Shown: positions 11,325 through 22,988, counted from the first letter of the stretch. The stretch is 64,000 nucleotides of DNA from Myoxocephalus aenaeus (GCA_038501785.1 JBAMJR010000084.1:1364001-1428000); one strand, 5' to 3'. Notes: generated from the letters alone by a model not told the origin. Translations and numbers: made by a program.

Positions 11325-11501
11325 TGTTGTATTTTACGTGTTATAACTGAACACTTTTTTTAGTTTTTGTGAATACGCTAACGTTTAATTTAGCGGTATC
11401 AGAATGTGTTTTTTACGTGTTACAACTGAACAAGGTTGGTAGTTATCGTGAATACGCTCATTAACGTTTGAATAATGTTGAGAGTTATTGTGAACGCGTT
11501 T
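11325..11501 (+). repeat. Imperfect tandem repeats after the transposase stop codon
   Basis: The block TTTTACGTGTTATAACTGAA at about 11333 recurs at about 11411 with a single-base difference. Each is followed by a 'GTGAATACGCT(CATT)AACGTTT' block. A shortened third copy lies at about 11473-11501. The period is about 80 bp. They fill most of the element's 3' untranslated region. Confidence 0.75.
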
Positions 11502-11507
11502 AATAAA
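11502..11507 (+). terminator. Polyadenylation signal of the transposase gene
   Basis: AATAAA about 200 bp after the transposase stop codon and about 150 bp before the right end, on the coding strand. It is followed by GT/T-rich sequence. Position and orientation suit the transposase transcript; use is inferred. Confidence 0.6.
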
Positions 11508-11612
11508 GTTTGACTGACTGACTTATCTGACTGTTTTTTTTTTCTCGCTTAATGTGCCTTATAGTCCGGTGCGTGTTATATATGAAAAAAGATCGAAAAT
11601 AGACCATTCATT

Positions 11613-11632
11613 GACAGTGCGTCTTATAATCT
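11613..11632 (+). repeat. Right subterminal repeat of the pogo element
   Basis: Matches the left subterminal repeat at 9790-9809 in the same orientation (17 of 20 bases). A related motif, GTGCCTTATAGTCCGGTGCG, lies further in at 11553-11572. Confidence 0.75.
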
Positions 11633-11660
11633 AGTGCGCCATATAGTGCAAAAAATACGG
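11633..11660. repeat. Right terminal inverted repeat of the pogo element
   Basis: Reverse complement of the left terminal repeat with one mismatch. The final bases AAAATACGG abut the TA target duplication at 11661-11662. Confidence 0.92.
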
Positions 11661-11662
11661 TA

Positions 11663-12028
11663 AATAAATCGCAGAGTACCAAAATCCTGTCCAGACTATA
11701 CAGCCTTTTTTCTGTGCCATGATTGCTCTGTTCCCCATGGGGCTGCTATAAGGAGCTGGAGCTGCAGCGATTGTTGATGGATGCCTTTTGGAATGAGCAG
11801 CACGTAGAGCGCACTCCCTCCCCACTACCACCACCACCTGTAATCCTGGAAAAATGGACTCTACGTATTAGTGAGACGCTTAAAAAGGCAGGAGCCATTT
11901 CACACAGTCACACACACACAAACACATACACACATTACAGCTCCCTGTAGTACACTTATAGAGGCTGAGGTGTATTATCCCCCTGGCTTGGTATCAAAAC
12001 CTTTAGAGCTGAGGGGTTGTGTCGAAAC
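11663..12028. other. Non-coding DNA with a short CA array
   Basis: Holds an interrupted CA-type array at about 11902-11935. Otherwise it is unique sequence without a supportable gene. Confidence 0.5.
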
Positions 12029-12195
12029 AGTGGTGGAAAGCAACTAAATTACGGTACTTGAGTAATAAGTAAAGAACAGCTACCTCAAATTTTACATTTG
12101 GGAATTGCACTTTAGAAGGAAACGTTGTACTTTTTACTGCCCGACATTTATTAGACGGCTTTAGTTACTAGTTACAAATTAATATTTTTTTAAAG
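12029..12195 (+). repeat. Teleost interspersed repeat fragment (family D)
   Basis: Starts 'CAGTGGTGGAAAGCAACTAA' and continues through 'TACTTGAGTAATAAGTAAAG', 'GTACTTTTTACTGCCCGACA' and 'GCTTTAGTTACTAGTTAC'. This is the recognisable order of a very common fish repeat rich in 'ACTTAAGTA' steps. It is diverged by substitutions and small deletions. Confidence 0.8.
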
Positions 12196-12289
12196 ACACA
12201 TCTAGAGCTAATGAAACATGATGCTTTATTATAAAATTAACTACCCAAGGATACGAGCTGGAACATTTAGATGATTGACAGATAATTAA

Positions 12290-12545
12290 TTGGAAACTAC
12301 TTTAATAAAGTCCTTTTTCATGTAGAAAATGCCAAATGTCTCATAGTTCAAGCATCTCAAATGTGAGGATTTGCTGCTTTTCTTCTTACTAATGAATTTC
12401 ATGAATTTTTTATCATTTTGAGGGTTGGACTATTGGTTAGACGAAACGAGCATTGTGAAGGTGTCACTGTAGGCTCTGAGTAATTGTGACGTCATATCTG
12501 AATATTTTCTTCATTTTAACAAACCAAGCAAACAAATAATGCAAA
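12290..12545 (-). repeat. Teleost repeat family A fragment, reverse orientation
   Basis: One of the most complete family A copies here. On the + strand it shows 'GAAAATGCCAAATGTCTCAT', 'AAGCATCTCAAATGTGAGGA', 'TTTGCTGCTTTTCTT', 'GGTTGGACTATTGGTTAGAC', 'GGCTCTGAGTAATTGTGACG' and 'TTTTAACAAACCAAGCAAAC' in the reverse-strand order. Confidence 0.8.
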
Positions 12546-15500
12546 TTTTAGGGCAGTGTTGCACCTCATAGTTTCTTTTTCCAAGATAAAGTCAGGTCCT
12601 TAAAACTGATTCATATGAATAAGAACAATTATGTTATGTTTTAGTCTTTTCGGAGCCAATTGTTGGTTTCTGCACCCGGGCCCCCACTGGGAGTCAACCT
12701 CGACACCACGCGGGAGGCCACCCTATGACTCCGCAAGGCAGACTGTCAGACCACCTGCTGCAATGAAATAAAGAAAATAAAGAGGCTTTTCTAAAAAGAC
12801 TGATGCTGGGAAACACTACCACTTTGTAGACAAAGACCGCCAAAATCAACACAAAATGAAAGTTCCTCGTCGTAGCTTCAAATTAAGGAACGTACCTCTT
12901 CCAGCCCTGATGAGGTGCAAGTATGATGTGATGCAGACCTAAACCTGATGAATGGCTAAAATCATATTATATGTTGGATTTGCTTTTGAGTAATTGCCGA
13001 GTGCTCAAGTGATCACCGTTTCTAATCAAATGCCGACAAACAAAGGTCAGGGGGAATTAGCCCCCCGCTGCCGACAAATAAGCTGCTTTAATCAGGCTGC
13101 AGATGGCCTGATAAGCAGCGGAGTGGCATTACGGCCGGTCACGCAGCGTAGCGATAGCATCTGCACCTTGTCTCTAAAGGTGCCACTGTGTCTTTCATGT
13201 CAGGTGAGTGCGCTGACATTCTGTCACATCCAGACTTCCGATGTGGTGGGGTGGTGGAGGGGGCAAACATCAAAGTCTGGGTTTATGCCGGCAGCGGTCG
13301 GCTAACACAGACGCACACAGTAAGAAGACGCGGACACCATCGCGCACGCGCTCGTCCATGACCGTGGACGAGTGTTGAGTTTGAGTGCGCTGATGTCTGC
13401 CAGCGAAGCCAACAATTCGGTCTCTTTATCTCCTGAGCCTTCTGCTGATAATTACAGCAGTCCCTTCGCCCGCACTCGGTCACACCAAAGCTGCCAGTCT
13501 GCGCAGCTCGAGCCAGAGGAATTATCTCCGGGGCCATCGCAAAACGGAGTCAGGCCCTGTGTTCAATTTCACTTTTGATTCCAGGCCACCTTTCTTTCTC
13601 CTCTACCTCTTATCCACTCCACCCTCCTGGCCCACCCACACCAACGCTGTTGAATTTCACTCCAGGGCTAACCTCTATTTCCAGGACAACCAGCACCTTG
13701 ACACTCATTCATTTCCAATCCTGCAGAGTGGTCGGCTGAATGGAAATTGACAATTCAATTCTTGGAATGAAACTCAAGAGTCCTATTGGAATCGACTCGC
13801 CCCTCCTCCCCTCTCCTCCCCTCCAGCTTGGGGGCCCGTTCTGTCACCCCCTCTGCCCCCCGCCACTCGCTATCTCCGTCCTGGTCCGATGAGTACAGCC
13901 AATTTCTCTGCTTGTATGGAGACGTGGGCGAGATGGCGACCGCAAAGCGCAGCTTAAAACGCCCTGCAGCCCCCGGCTCCCACCGACTTCCCTCAGACAC
14001 CTTTTCTTCATGCCTGCTCTCTCTCTCTTCACTAAACTGCCGTCAAACAAGCAAACACTTTACACCAAAGGGTGTATTCTCAGCATTGCTCCCAGCTGGA
14101 TGTTGGGTGGCAATTTAAAAATGATCTATGCAAATGCAATTTCGCTGTGTGTCATCCAACTCAGCCAATTAATGAGTGAGCTTCTCCAACCCAACTATAA
14201 ATTAACAAGGCTAGATATAATAGCTAGATTAATGTGTTTTTCTGGCACTTGCCTAATTGCTAGAAGACTCCGGTGGGGCTAGTGTGAGCTGCCTCATTTC
14301 TGCATGTGATAGAGTGAGTTAAGACAGAAAAGGATAAACGCTTGCATCAACTCAATTTATCATTTATATGAACCTTGTTGTCTCTACTATGGGTTTCTAT
14401 TGAGGGGAATGCACGATGAAAGTGATAGGGAAAGATACTTTGCCCTCAGGGAACTTGTATCTACTTCAACAGAAATTACTAGCATCAGTTGTTAGATTGA
14501 GCTCAGTCAGAAGGACAGCATTAACTTTAGTCAGACTTAGGAATTTAGGAAGTGGTCAGCGGGGCATTTGTGCATGGATGGCATATCTGGTAAAGAGAAA
14601 TGAGAGCTTGAGGCAGATAATATGGAGAGAAAAGAGTGACGTAAGAGGTAAGGGAGACAGAGAGCATGAGTAACCGTCTGTCTCAGCCAGAAAGAAAAGA
14701 AGGGGAAAAAAAGAGTGCTATTGAGAAAACAAAAAACAGAAAACAAGCTCCAGGATCCAAAACAGTGCATCACCAACACGGAGGGCTTTTGTTTTGCTCC
14801 ACTCAACCGATTGTTCTCTTCGCCGAGGGTGAGAACGCTAATCCGCTGTGGAAAGAGGAGTTGGAAGGATTTACTCTAAGTATCCTTATTAGTGGGAATT
14901 CACTGATATCGGGATGAGGACGAGGGGGGTGTGGGTGACGGGGGGTAACGGATGAGGGAAGAAGGTAGAGGGCAGAATGAGCAAGGAGGAAGAGGAGAGC
15001 AGCAGGAGGGGCGTTATGTATTCTAAATACACTGTAGGTGCCATATGAATCTTTAATACAGGGCTTAATGGTGAGGGAGGGAAGAAGGGAGGAGTGGAGA
15101 ATATAAAGAGAGCAAGGGAAAAGGAAGAGGAATCTCCGAGGAGGTTACCGAATCTTGCGTATCACAACACTCCTGATAAGTGCCAGCCTCCCAGGATCAA
15201 CCCTAATTCTCCACAGCGCCAATGGCACTGCAGAGTCCCCATCAGAAAAATGGTGGCAAAGGACAGACTTGCCGTTGTCTTCAAAAAACAAACAGAGAGA
15301 TAAGAATAGATAAAGGATCTTTCCAGGTGATAAATTTCTTAATTGCTTTTGTTAAACATATACCCTGCTGGAAGCTTGGCCATGGTACATTGTTTTAATT
15401 ACACGCACACGAGCCTAATTAGTTGTATCTGTTGTACCAGAGGCTAACGCGCACCCAATTAGACCAAAATCAAAAGGATGGTAGGCTACAGTCAGACGGG

Positions 15501-16614
15501 GGAAATGTGCGGTTCTTTGTTCTTGCACCGTATTCATCAAATAACAGAGGGAAGTAAAGACAGCACTTAACTTCCAAGGTTGCTGATGTCATGATCACCC
15601 CTGCTATCTTTATACTAATTAAATACATTTTCTTGTGTGAGAGCTTGAGCGGGTGGCTGCCTCACACTCGTCAGTGTCTCCATCTCTTAGTTTCGCTCGC
15701 TGATGATGATAATCGCTGGAGTGGAAAAATCATTTGTTCCATGATAAAGGCTAAAAAAATAAAAAAAAATAAAAAACACGGCTCATTATTGTGGCATTTG
15801 TGCAACAGTTTGTGGATTAACACGGGCAAAGTGCAGCCTTTCAGAGTCAGATCCACCAGCTGGTTGCCATGAAGAAGAATAAAATAAAAGAGACGACTGA
15901 AGTACGGTAATGATTGCACAAATGCTGCTTTTCTTATAAGGAAGGGATGATGCTCAGTCATATTTTAATGGAGGAGTCTTCTGGGTACTCTTGTACTATG
16001 GCAACTAATTGTTAAACGGGCCCTCAGGGGAGAGGAGATATCGCCTAGCAAGGAACATCTGACATGGGAGCTTAAAGCTAAAATTATTCGACAGAACATC
16101 CACAAATGAGTTCCATAATGAACAACATGGGTAAAACAGAGATGGCAGATCCACCACTTTGGAAACACAACCACATCAAAGCCTCCTCAACAACCCCCAG
16201 AAGAACTCCTCCTTCCCTCCACACTGAGGCAAACAAGCCAGGAAACTACCACATCTATCGCAGGTTCTCGCAAAAAAAACTTCCCGCATGGAAAGCTTTT
16301 TACCTCCTCCCTCGTGCGTCTGTTACCGCATTTCAGAGAGCACATAATGCTCTCCTGGGGAAGCACTAGAGCGGAGTTGGAGGGAGATGGCTTTTCAGAG
16401 CATGTAGCGTTTCATCTCTGCATGTTACCCTGTTAGATGTTAACAACTGTGTAGGTGTACTACAACCAATCCCATCAGTCAATGGAAAACACCTAGAGTG
16501 CGTCACAGAATTAGCTAAAGGCAAAACCCGAGGGTTGGAGGGTTTTTCTCCAGCCACGATTACAGCCAAAAAGCCCATCAAGCTAGTAATGTTTTCTCTG
16601 CGTTGCCAAACACA
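12546..16614. other. Unique non-coding DNA with possible conserved regulatory patches
   Basis: No supportable gene. A bulged hairpin lies at 13082-13119. TAAT-rich patches, the style of homeodomain-bound conserved non-coding elements, lie at about 14110-14260 and 15350-15470. Purine-rich tracts occur at about 14600-15130. Apparent reading frames are short and composed of shifted low-complexity sequence. Confidence 0.5.
13082..13119. repeat. Hairpin-forming inverted repeat
   Basis: The left arm GCTGCTTTAATCAGGC and right arm GCCTGATAAGCAGC pair over 14 bases with a two-base bulge around an eight-base loop. The stem is shorter than a typical microRNA precursor. Confidence 0.6.
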
Positions 16615-16880
16615 GAGATGTTTACGCCGCCATTAAACGTGCACCTTCGGGGCGAACCGATCACAAGTGGACAACTCTAAGTACAGGTGTGAATGCACCC
16701 AAGACTCATTGAGAGCCGATCGCTCAGACCACGTTCGTAGGTGGAGGACAAGAAGTCCCTCGGGACGCATGTGTAGATGCATTCTCATGTCAAGTGTGAA
16801 CTGACATACTAGCTGTCCACATGTGTCGGATCACCCAAGGCGCATGTTAATGCCGCAGGTGTAAACAGGGCCATAGAGAC
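16615..16880. repeat. Probable decayed teleost MITE-like repeat
   Basis: The recurrent wording 'TACAGGTGTGAATGCACCCA', 'TGTCCACATGTGTCGGATCA' and 'CGCATGTTAATGCCGCAGGT' followed by 'GTAAACAGGGCC' resembles a short fish DNA-transposon derivative that I recall only approximately. No terminal inverted repeats or target duplication could be fixed by eye. Confidence 0.4.
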
Positions 16881-18605
16881 GACTTGTCTGACCTCTTAAG
16901 TCTCGTTCGTTGAGGCGCGGTGAAGTATGCGCCGTTATCAAGAGGTATACACATAAATAAGCGGCTGCACAGATGCACATGTGGGAGAGCGAAAGCGGGT
17001 TATGCAAATAATAAATGGGATCTGGCGGAGCTGGTCCACTTCCTTGATTGGTTCTAGTCTACCTCTGCAGGAGAAGTGCCGGGCTTACGGCCAGGCATTC
17101 CACATCCCAGATAGTCCCTGACAAGTCACATCTAAGTGGTGGGAGTGAGCGGAGGGGGGGGATGGCACGTTATGGTGGTGGTGATGTAGTGGTGTGCAAC
17201 TACTGATTGTTACCATAGCAATGGTAGATCAAGGATCAGGGGGTGAGATCGCATGGCGTGCAACTCTTGATAGCTGCGTGAGGCCACACGTGGGAGATAT
17301 TTCCAAGGTTTCTAATCACTCTGAGCCGGCAGCTCAAGTGGTCCGCACACACACGCACGTGTATTTATGTGCGAGTATTTGTGTGTATGTGTCAGTGTGC
17401 AAGTGTGTTCCAATCTTCCTGGGAAACTCATCTGGCCTAAGCTTCCAACTGGCAGCGAAATCCTAAAATCCTACCTACCAGCTTTCTCATGAGTGACAAT
17501 CTTCTCTCACAGGGCCCTTGTGGGTTCTTATTTTTTTGAAAGAAAGAAAAAAAAGCATTCGTAAGAAAGCAGAATGTGAGATTCCTACAAGAGATCATCT
17601 ATGCTGAAAGAGTAAAAACAGGTTGCTACGCTGCAGCACAGGAGCCCAAACGTCCATGTTTTCTCATATCCCGATCAATAACTAGTATGTACCCCAGTTA
17701 TGCAACCCTGCATCTTGGATGAAATCAATGCCAGCCTGCTTTAAAGAAAAAAAAAGAAAAAACTCATCAACATTTCGGTGCGCTATGCCCATGGAGTCGC
17801 TCCAATCATCAACTTACACTCCGAATTTTCATTAAGAGGCACTTAATAGAGACAGGCACGTTTAGAAGCTCTCTCTGGGTAGGTGGGTCGTGTCGATTAG
17901 GCTGAGTTAATCTCTATCACAATAAATAACATTGATTACAAACGCTGAATGCGAGGGGAAGGGGTGTTCAAATGAAAGTGCAAAGGAGTTGATGTGAAAC
18001 GAGCGGTGGAAATGAATAGAGGGAGATTGGTAGGCGAGGGCGTGAGAGCGCATAAAGATTGAGAGTATGTCTGTTTGTGTGAATGTGGGGCCGGAAACCA
18101 GTCAGGGTAACCACAGTCATTCCTCCAGGAGTATCCGATTCTCTGTGAGCCCGAGTGTCAGACCGCTAACAGACACAATGGGCGTCTCTGGCGGGACACA
18201 TGCACTCAAGAGTCTTTAACATACAGGGAGAAACAGGCGCTGGCTCGTGTTTCCTTGGCTGAGGACGCCATTAACAAAACAAATCAAACCAAACCCATAA
18301 TGACATCGCCGCCGCTGGAAATAATCTGCGCTGCACACTTTGGGTGAAGAAGCGTTTTCTCTGCAAAACGCGGTTCACCCGAGGGTCACAGTGGAAGAGA
18401 AGAATTGTTTTCAGTTAAATCCAATCCTGAGCTGCTATAATAAGTTCTTGACAGCGGGGAAAGTGCCAGAATTCTGCTCTTGTTCATCACAAGTGAGACG
18501 TTTAGTTTTATTTCTCCGTCCATAAAAACTGTAAAAAAAACACCTATGTTAGTACACCACTCTCATCAAGTTTATCTGTTCACAGTGAACAAAAAGGATC
18601 ATCCT
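16881..18605. other. Unique non-coding DNA
   Basis: Holds a degenerate GT/GC run at about 17345-17405 and a G8 tract at about 17154. I see no gene, RNA gene or recognisable transposon. Confidence 0.5.
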
Positions 18606-18636
18606 CTATCTATCTATCTATCCATCTATCTATCTC
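18606..18636. repeat. (CTAT)n tetranucleotide microsatellite
   Basis: About seven CTAT units with one ATCC interruption. It is the clearest tetranucleotide array in the window. Confidence 0.9.
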
Positions 18637-21600
18637 ATTGCGTTTTAAGTGGACAGTTGTGTACAAGTGGGGGAAAAACATCCATGTTCAAGGGCAATGA
18701 CCTTGTGCAGCTCAATAGATCTTTTCCATGTTTGCTGCCTCCGTATACTGCCTGGATTTGTTTACAATGCAGCATGCTCAACATCACAAATCAGGGATTG
18801 CGTGGCTGTTGTCAGGGATTACCAGTCTGGTCTTTGAGTTTTTCATTAAATTGCTGTATCGGAAAACAAACAAACCGACACAAAAAAAAAATAAAGCCCA
18901 ACCTGCCATCAGTTTCTTGGCAGAAAAGACCAGCTCACACATACATTTGCAGGATACACGTGTATTTGTACTAGGATTTTTCTCCTATTCCATCTAAAAG
19001 GCTACGCATCCTCATGAATAAATAAATGGTCTGACAGACTGCTGTGACAGAGACACATGAGCTTTTGTATTTTTTTAGATGAGAGTCACATTGACACTGT
19101 AGAGGAAAGCATCAATCAAGAAAAAAAGCTTACAACCACAGGGTGGACATTACAGTACGCGTTTAAAAAAAAAAGCTGTAATATGTTTAATATCTAAGCT
19201 CTTTATCCTAGATAGGGCTGCAGCGTGATTTCGTTTGACACCGTAGAGAGTGGAATCCTCTTACTTTCGTCTTTATGAGGTCAGCAGGGGAAATGGACAG
19301 AGTTCAGACAGATGGGGCCCGAGGGAATGAGGCAGGGAAGAGAGATAAAAATGGTGAAGAGCATCAAAGCAAGGAGGGGGTTGGAGACAGGACAGGAATG
19401 GGTGGCGAGACAGAAATATGTAAAATAAAGGGGGGGGGGGGGGGGGGGTACGGACGGAGACAATCAGAGAAAAGCTAAGGGAGATTAAAAGCGTCACGCT
19501 TCACACAAAGTGCTTGCCGGATTGTTGAATTGAGTCTGAAAATCCCTCCCCCTGTTACCTTTCTGATGTTGGTATTGGGGGGGGGGATCTCTGAATAATA
19601 TTTTTGTAGTTTTCTAACTTCCACAATCACTTCAGCAGCGATTGGCCAAGTGAGCGGAGGTGAGAATGTAATGCGATATTTGGACTTCTCTCCCAAGATC
19701 TCGGTTTTTTTCTTCCATTCTTCACACGACTTCTGTCACTATGTGCACAAACTAATTCAACACTAAGAATGCCTCCGACGACAGATTGTCTGAAAGTGGT
19801 AGCCGTTTGAAAGATTATCACACCATACCCCTTTCTGTGATGGCAGGTTTTTTCACGCCCTCGTTGAATGTTCATGATCGCTATAATCACTTTTGCCTTC
19901 AGACAGAGTCATACAAACTAGTGAGTTTTGAGAGCAACCTGAACTTAAAACCCCTGGAAACTCGGTCAAAAGTATATCGAGTCATTATATATTCATAACT
20001 AAATAATCATCAATTAAAGTCGAAGATTGTTTGTGAAAGAAAACCGGTATTTTTTTTCTTCATTATCAATAGTTCAGATCAGAATTTCAGAATATCTAAA
20101 AGTGTTATAACTTTGGTAGAAGTGTGTTCATGTATAATGTCATCGTGAATAATGATAAACACATCAAGAATGCAGGTTATCATGGAGCGATTTAACACCT
20201 CATGTTAGCTTGAGCGCCCCCTTGTCGAATAAAAAAAAATGCAATCAAACCCAGTCCCGAAGACAGAATTGTTTCCATGGAAAAGGGAAAATAACTTGCG
20301 TTGTAATAAAGACTACAGAATGGTATCACCAGCCATTGATAGTGACTGTAATAAAGTGACTGCACACAGACATTTAGTGACCCACGTTTACGCACTCCAA
20401 AAGTGAATTTGTGTGTCGTGACTCTAAGTGAGAAGTCAATGTAACAATGTTCTGGTCTACAAGGTCCTAATGCTGATGGTTTCCTCTTTGCATTAGGTGA
20501 TTAAGAGACAGATTTACCATCAATGGGAGTCCAATTTAGTTGCACCTGCTAAGCAAGACATCTCCTCCTCTTTGCATTGATGGACTGAACTCCCCCTTCT
20601 TTTTTTTCCTCTTTAACTCTGCTGCCCCCTGAACATTGATGTAGCCATTTTTTTCCAGTGCAGGCCACGGGGTCCTCTGTAGAAATGACTAGTCCCCGAG
20701 TGCCGTCTGAAGTGAAGCTTTGATAAAGAGTGCCTTTTTTCCACTTCGTCGCTCAGATCTGCAGGAAGCAGTCTGCTCCAGATGCTGCCACCACGCTCAC
20801 GCTGCCACCCCCCAACCCCCCTCCACCCATCTTTTAGAGATGAAGCAGGCAGGCAGAGGGGCTCCCGTTAGTCTCCATCCTCAGGGCAAGAACACACAGC
20901 CCTGACAACTATCTCCTCCCTGCGACAGGCAATCCTTTTCCGCAGGGCTGCCCAAAGAAAAGTGTTGATGCTAACAAAATGCATGACAGCCACTCACTTA
21001 TGTGAACAGCTCGCGCGCGCAGAAGAGCAGCATCCTTCGGTTTGAGTTTGGTTTTTATTGTATTTTCAATCACCCCCTTCCTAACATCTGAACTTTGCAG
21101 TCTCGAGGGGAGGGTGCTGGAGGACAATTGACAGTGAGCCAGACAGCTCCTCTCCACCAGGGGCTTCAACTCGTTGTCCTGCAGAGATGGCATGGGTGTG
21201 CAGGCCTGGGATAGGGTACTGAGGGTGCGGGCTGGCTTGGAGGGAATGATGGTTTTGCAAAAGGGGGAATAAAGACGACTGGAGAAAAGCGGCCCATCAA
21301 TATCCTGTCATGGCTGCCTGTGAGAGCTATTGGTACAGAAATGCTGAGATAACACAAGGCAGACAAGTTTACTTCCTTGCTATTCATTCATGCTGGAAAA
21401 CAGCTGGGGAAAAGTTGACTTGACTCCCAGATAGAGACCGGAGCGAAAAAGCTGTGAAATAATCAATGTCAGTGGACCATTGCAGATAGAATAATCAGAG
21501 ATAGGAATGCTTACTGCATGTTGTGTTTTTTGGGAGCTCCACAGGCCCTTTGTTATTCAAAGACCAAGAGTTAAAGACTGCAAAATGGTCCTCAGAGGGC

Positions 21601-22883
21601 CAACACCACACAAACAAGTCTGGAGGTCGGCAATTGAAAGGTTACACGCAAGAATTAGGTGACATTAATCACCTCTGTTTTGGTACAAACAGCTCAAGGA
21701 GGAAGGAGTACATTGTTCAAAGTCTACAGGGTTTTTACAGCTGAGCAGATTCTCATCACCCTGATTTCTTTCAAACTAATCACTCCAGACAGAATCTGCT
21801 ACAAGAAGCCTCACATTTATTCTGCAGAGGTCCACTTCCCTATCGTTTAATGTGGTGCATGGAGGCTCGAGCTGACCTGCTAGTGCAGATAGCGTAGAGA
21901 AAATTCTCTTATAGGGCAAATAAATTGTCCAGCGGACCTAAGCGCACCGTCATCGCTGTGAAAAGGGCAATGACAGCTTTCATAGGCCATTCCACTTCAG
22001 CACTTTTAATGCATGTTAAGAGGATGGGTCTGGAAAATTAAAATCCATATCAATTACTTCTCGCCTCCTGTGACTTGTAAAGGGAGTAGTGTTTTAAGGT
22101 AAAGTATCGGTCATTAGCTCTACATCATCAAAATTGCATTAAGAGGTGTTCCAGGGCAACTCAAGACAGTTCTGATGGAACGAAAATATATACTATAGTT
22201 TCAAGCCAACCATTTATTTCAAAAGAAACTTTTATTACCTTGCAAGTCAACACTTGATTCACCACAAACTCACATGCTTTCAAAATCCCCTCTGGCACTG
22301 TTATTTAAATATAAAAACAATCAAACATCTTCATTTCTTAGAGACTAGCCACTTTATTTGGCTTTTGTCATATTTCCAGTCCCTCTAACAAAATATTGCG
22401 TCAACTTGGATCTTGTTTTTCTGTGGAGCTTCCACACAGTCTCAATAAAGCCATGTGTGTCTCATATCACATCTAAGATAGCATATCACGATGAGTGGGC
22501 TGCGGGGCCTCCCTTATCCACAACAGATACTACTTTTGTTGTTTTTCCTGCTCGCTGGCAGTGACAGAGGGGCGTATTCCAAGTTTGCATCAAGCAAGTC
22601 AGAGCTTTTTGAGAATGTTGATTGCAACGCAGTTGCCTTCTGCTTACGCAATCCACTGAGACCGAGGCCGCTAACTAAAACATCACAGTAAAAATGCTCA
22701 TGTCAATAGTTTTTTTATAAGCTCAAACAGATGGTGGGCAAGCTACAAACGCGTCACACATAAAAAGGGCTGGTTTTGTTGTATTTTTCTTAGACTGTGT
22801 ATTGTTTAGCTTTGTCTACAACTGCAAAATATTAAATAAAAAAATGGACTTCCTCATGTTGACTTTTGATTAGTATTTGTTGT
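18637..22883. other. Non-coding DNA, two G homopolymers, no gene seen
   Basis: Contains a G19 run at 19430-19448 and a G10 run at 19577-19586, with purine-rich sequence at 19290-19430. Otherwise it is AT-rich unique sequence. A 66-codon frame at 22491-22691 starts with a signal-peptide-like stretch but has no other support. Confidence 0.45.
19430..19448 (+). repeat. G19 homopolymer
   Basis: An uninterrupted run of 19 guanines on the + strand at the end of a purine-rich tract. Its exact length may be uncertain because such runs are prone to sequencing error. Confidence 0.9.
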
Positions 22884-22988
22884 CAGTGTCGGAAGAAGTG
22901 TTCTGATCCTTTACTTAAGTTAAAGTACTAATACCACATTGCAAAAATACTCCACTGCAAGTTCTGCAATTAAATTCCGACTAAAAGC
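22884..22988 (+). repeat. Teleost interspersed repeat fragment (family D-like)
   Basis: The opening 'CAGTGTCGGAAGAAGTGTTC' is followed by 'TGATCCTTTACTTAAGTTAA', 'AGTACTAATACCACATTGCA' and 'AAAATACTCCACTGCAAGT'. It matches, from memory, one of the most frequent percomorph repeats. Only the first roughly 100 bp is preserved. Confidence 0.85.

Larger units (their letters stand above)
9735..11660 (+). mobile_element. pogo/Tigger-type DNA transposon, 1926 bp, near full length
   Basis: Both ends carry the same terminal inverted repeat, beginning CCGTATTTTTTGCACTATA, flanked by TA. The interior encodes a transposase in two adjoining frames with an N-terminal psq/CENP-B type DNA-binding region and a C-terminal DDE_1 endonuclease domain, the layout of the pogo/Tigger group of the Tc1/mariner superfamily. 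An AATAAA signal follows the coding region. The copy is full length apart from one frameshift. With one mismatch between the terminal repeats it looks comparatively young, unlike the decayed repeats around it. Confidence 0.93.

Noticed and set aside
13082..13119. MicroRNA gene
   Set aside because: Stem too short and no known mature microRNA sequence recognised.
16615..16880. tRNA- or tRNA-derived SINE head
   Set aside because: No A-box and B-box at correct spacing could be seen; the segment fits a decayed short DNA element better.
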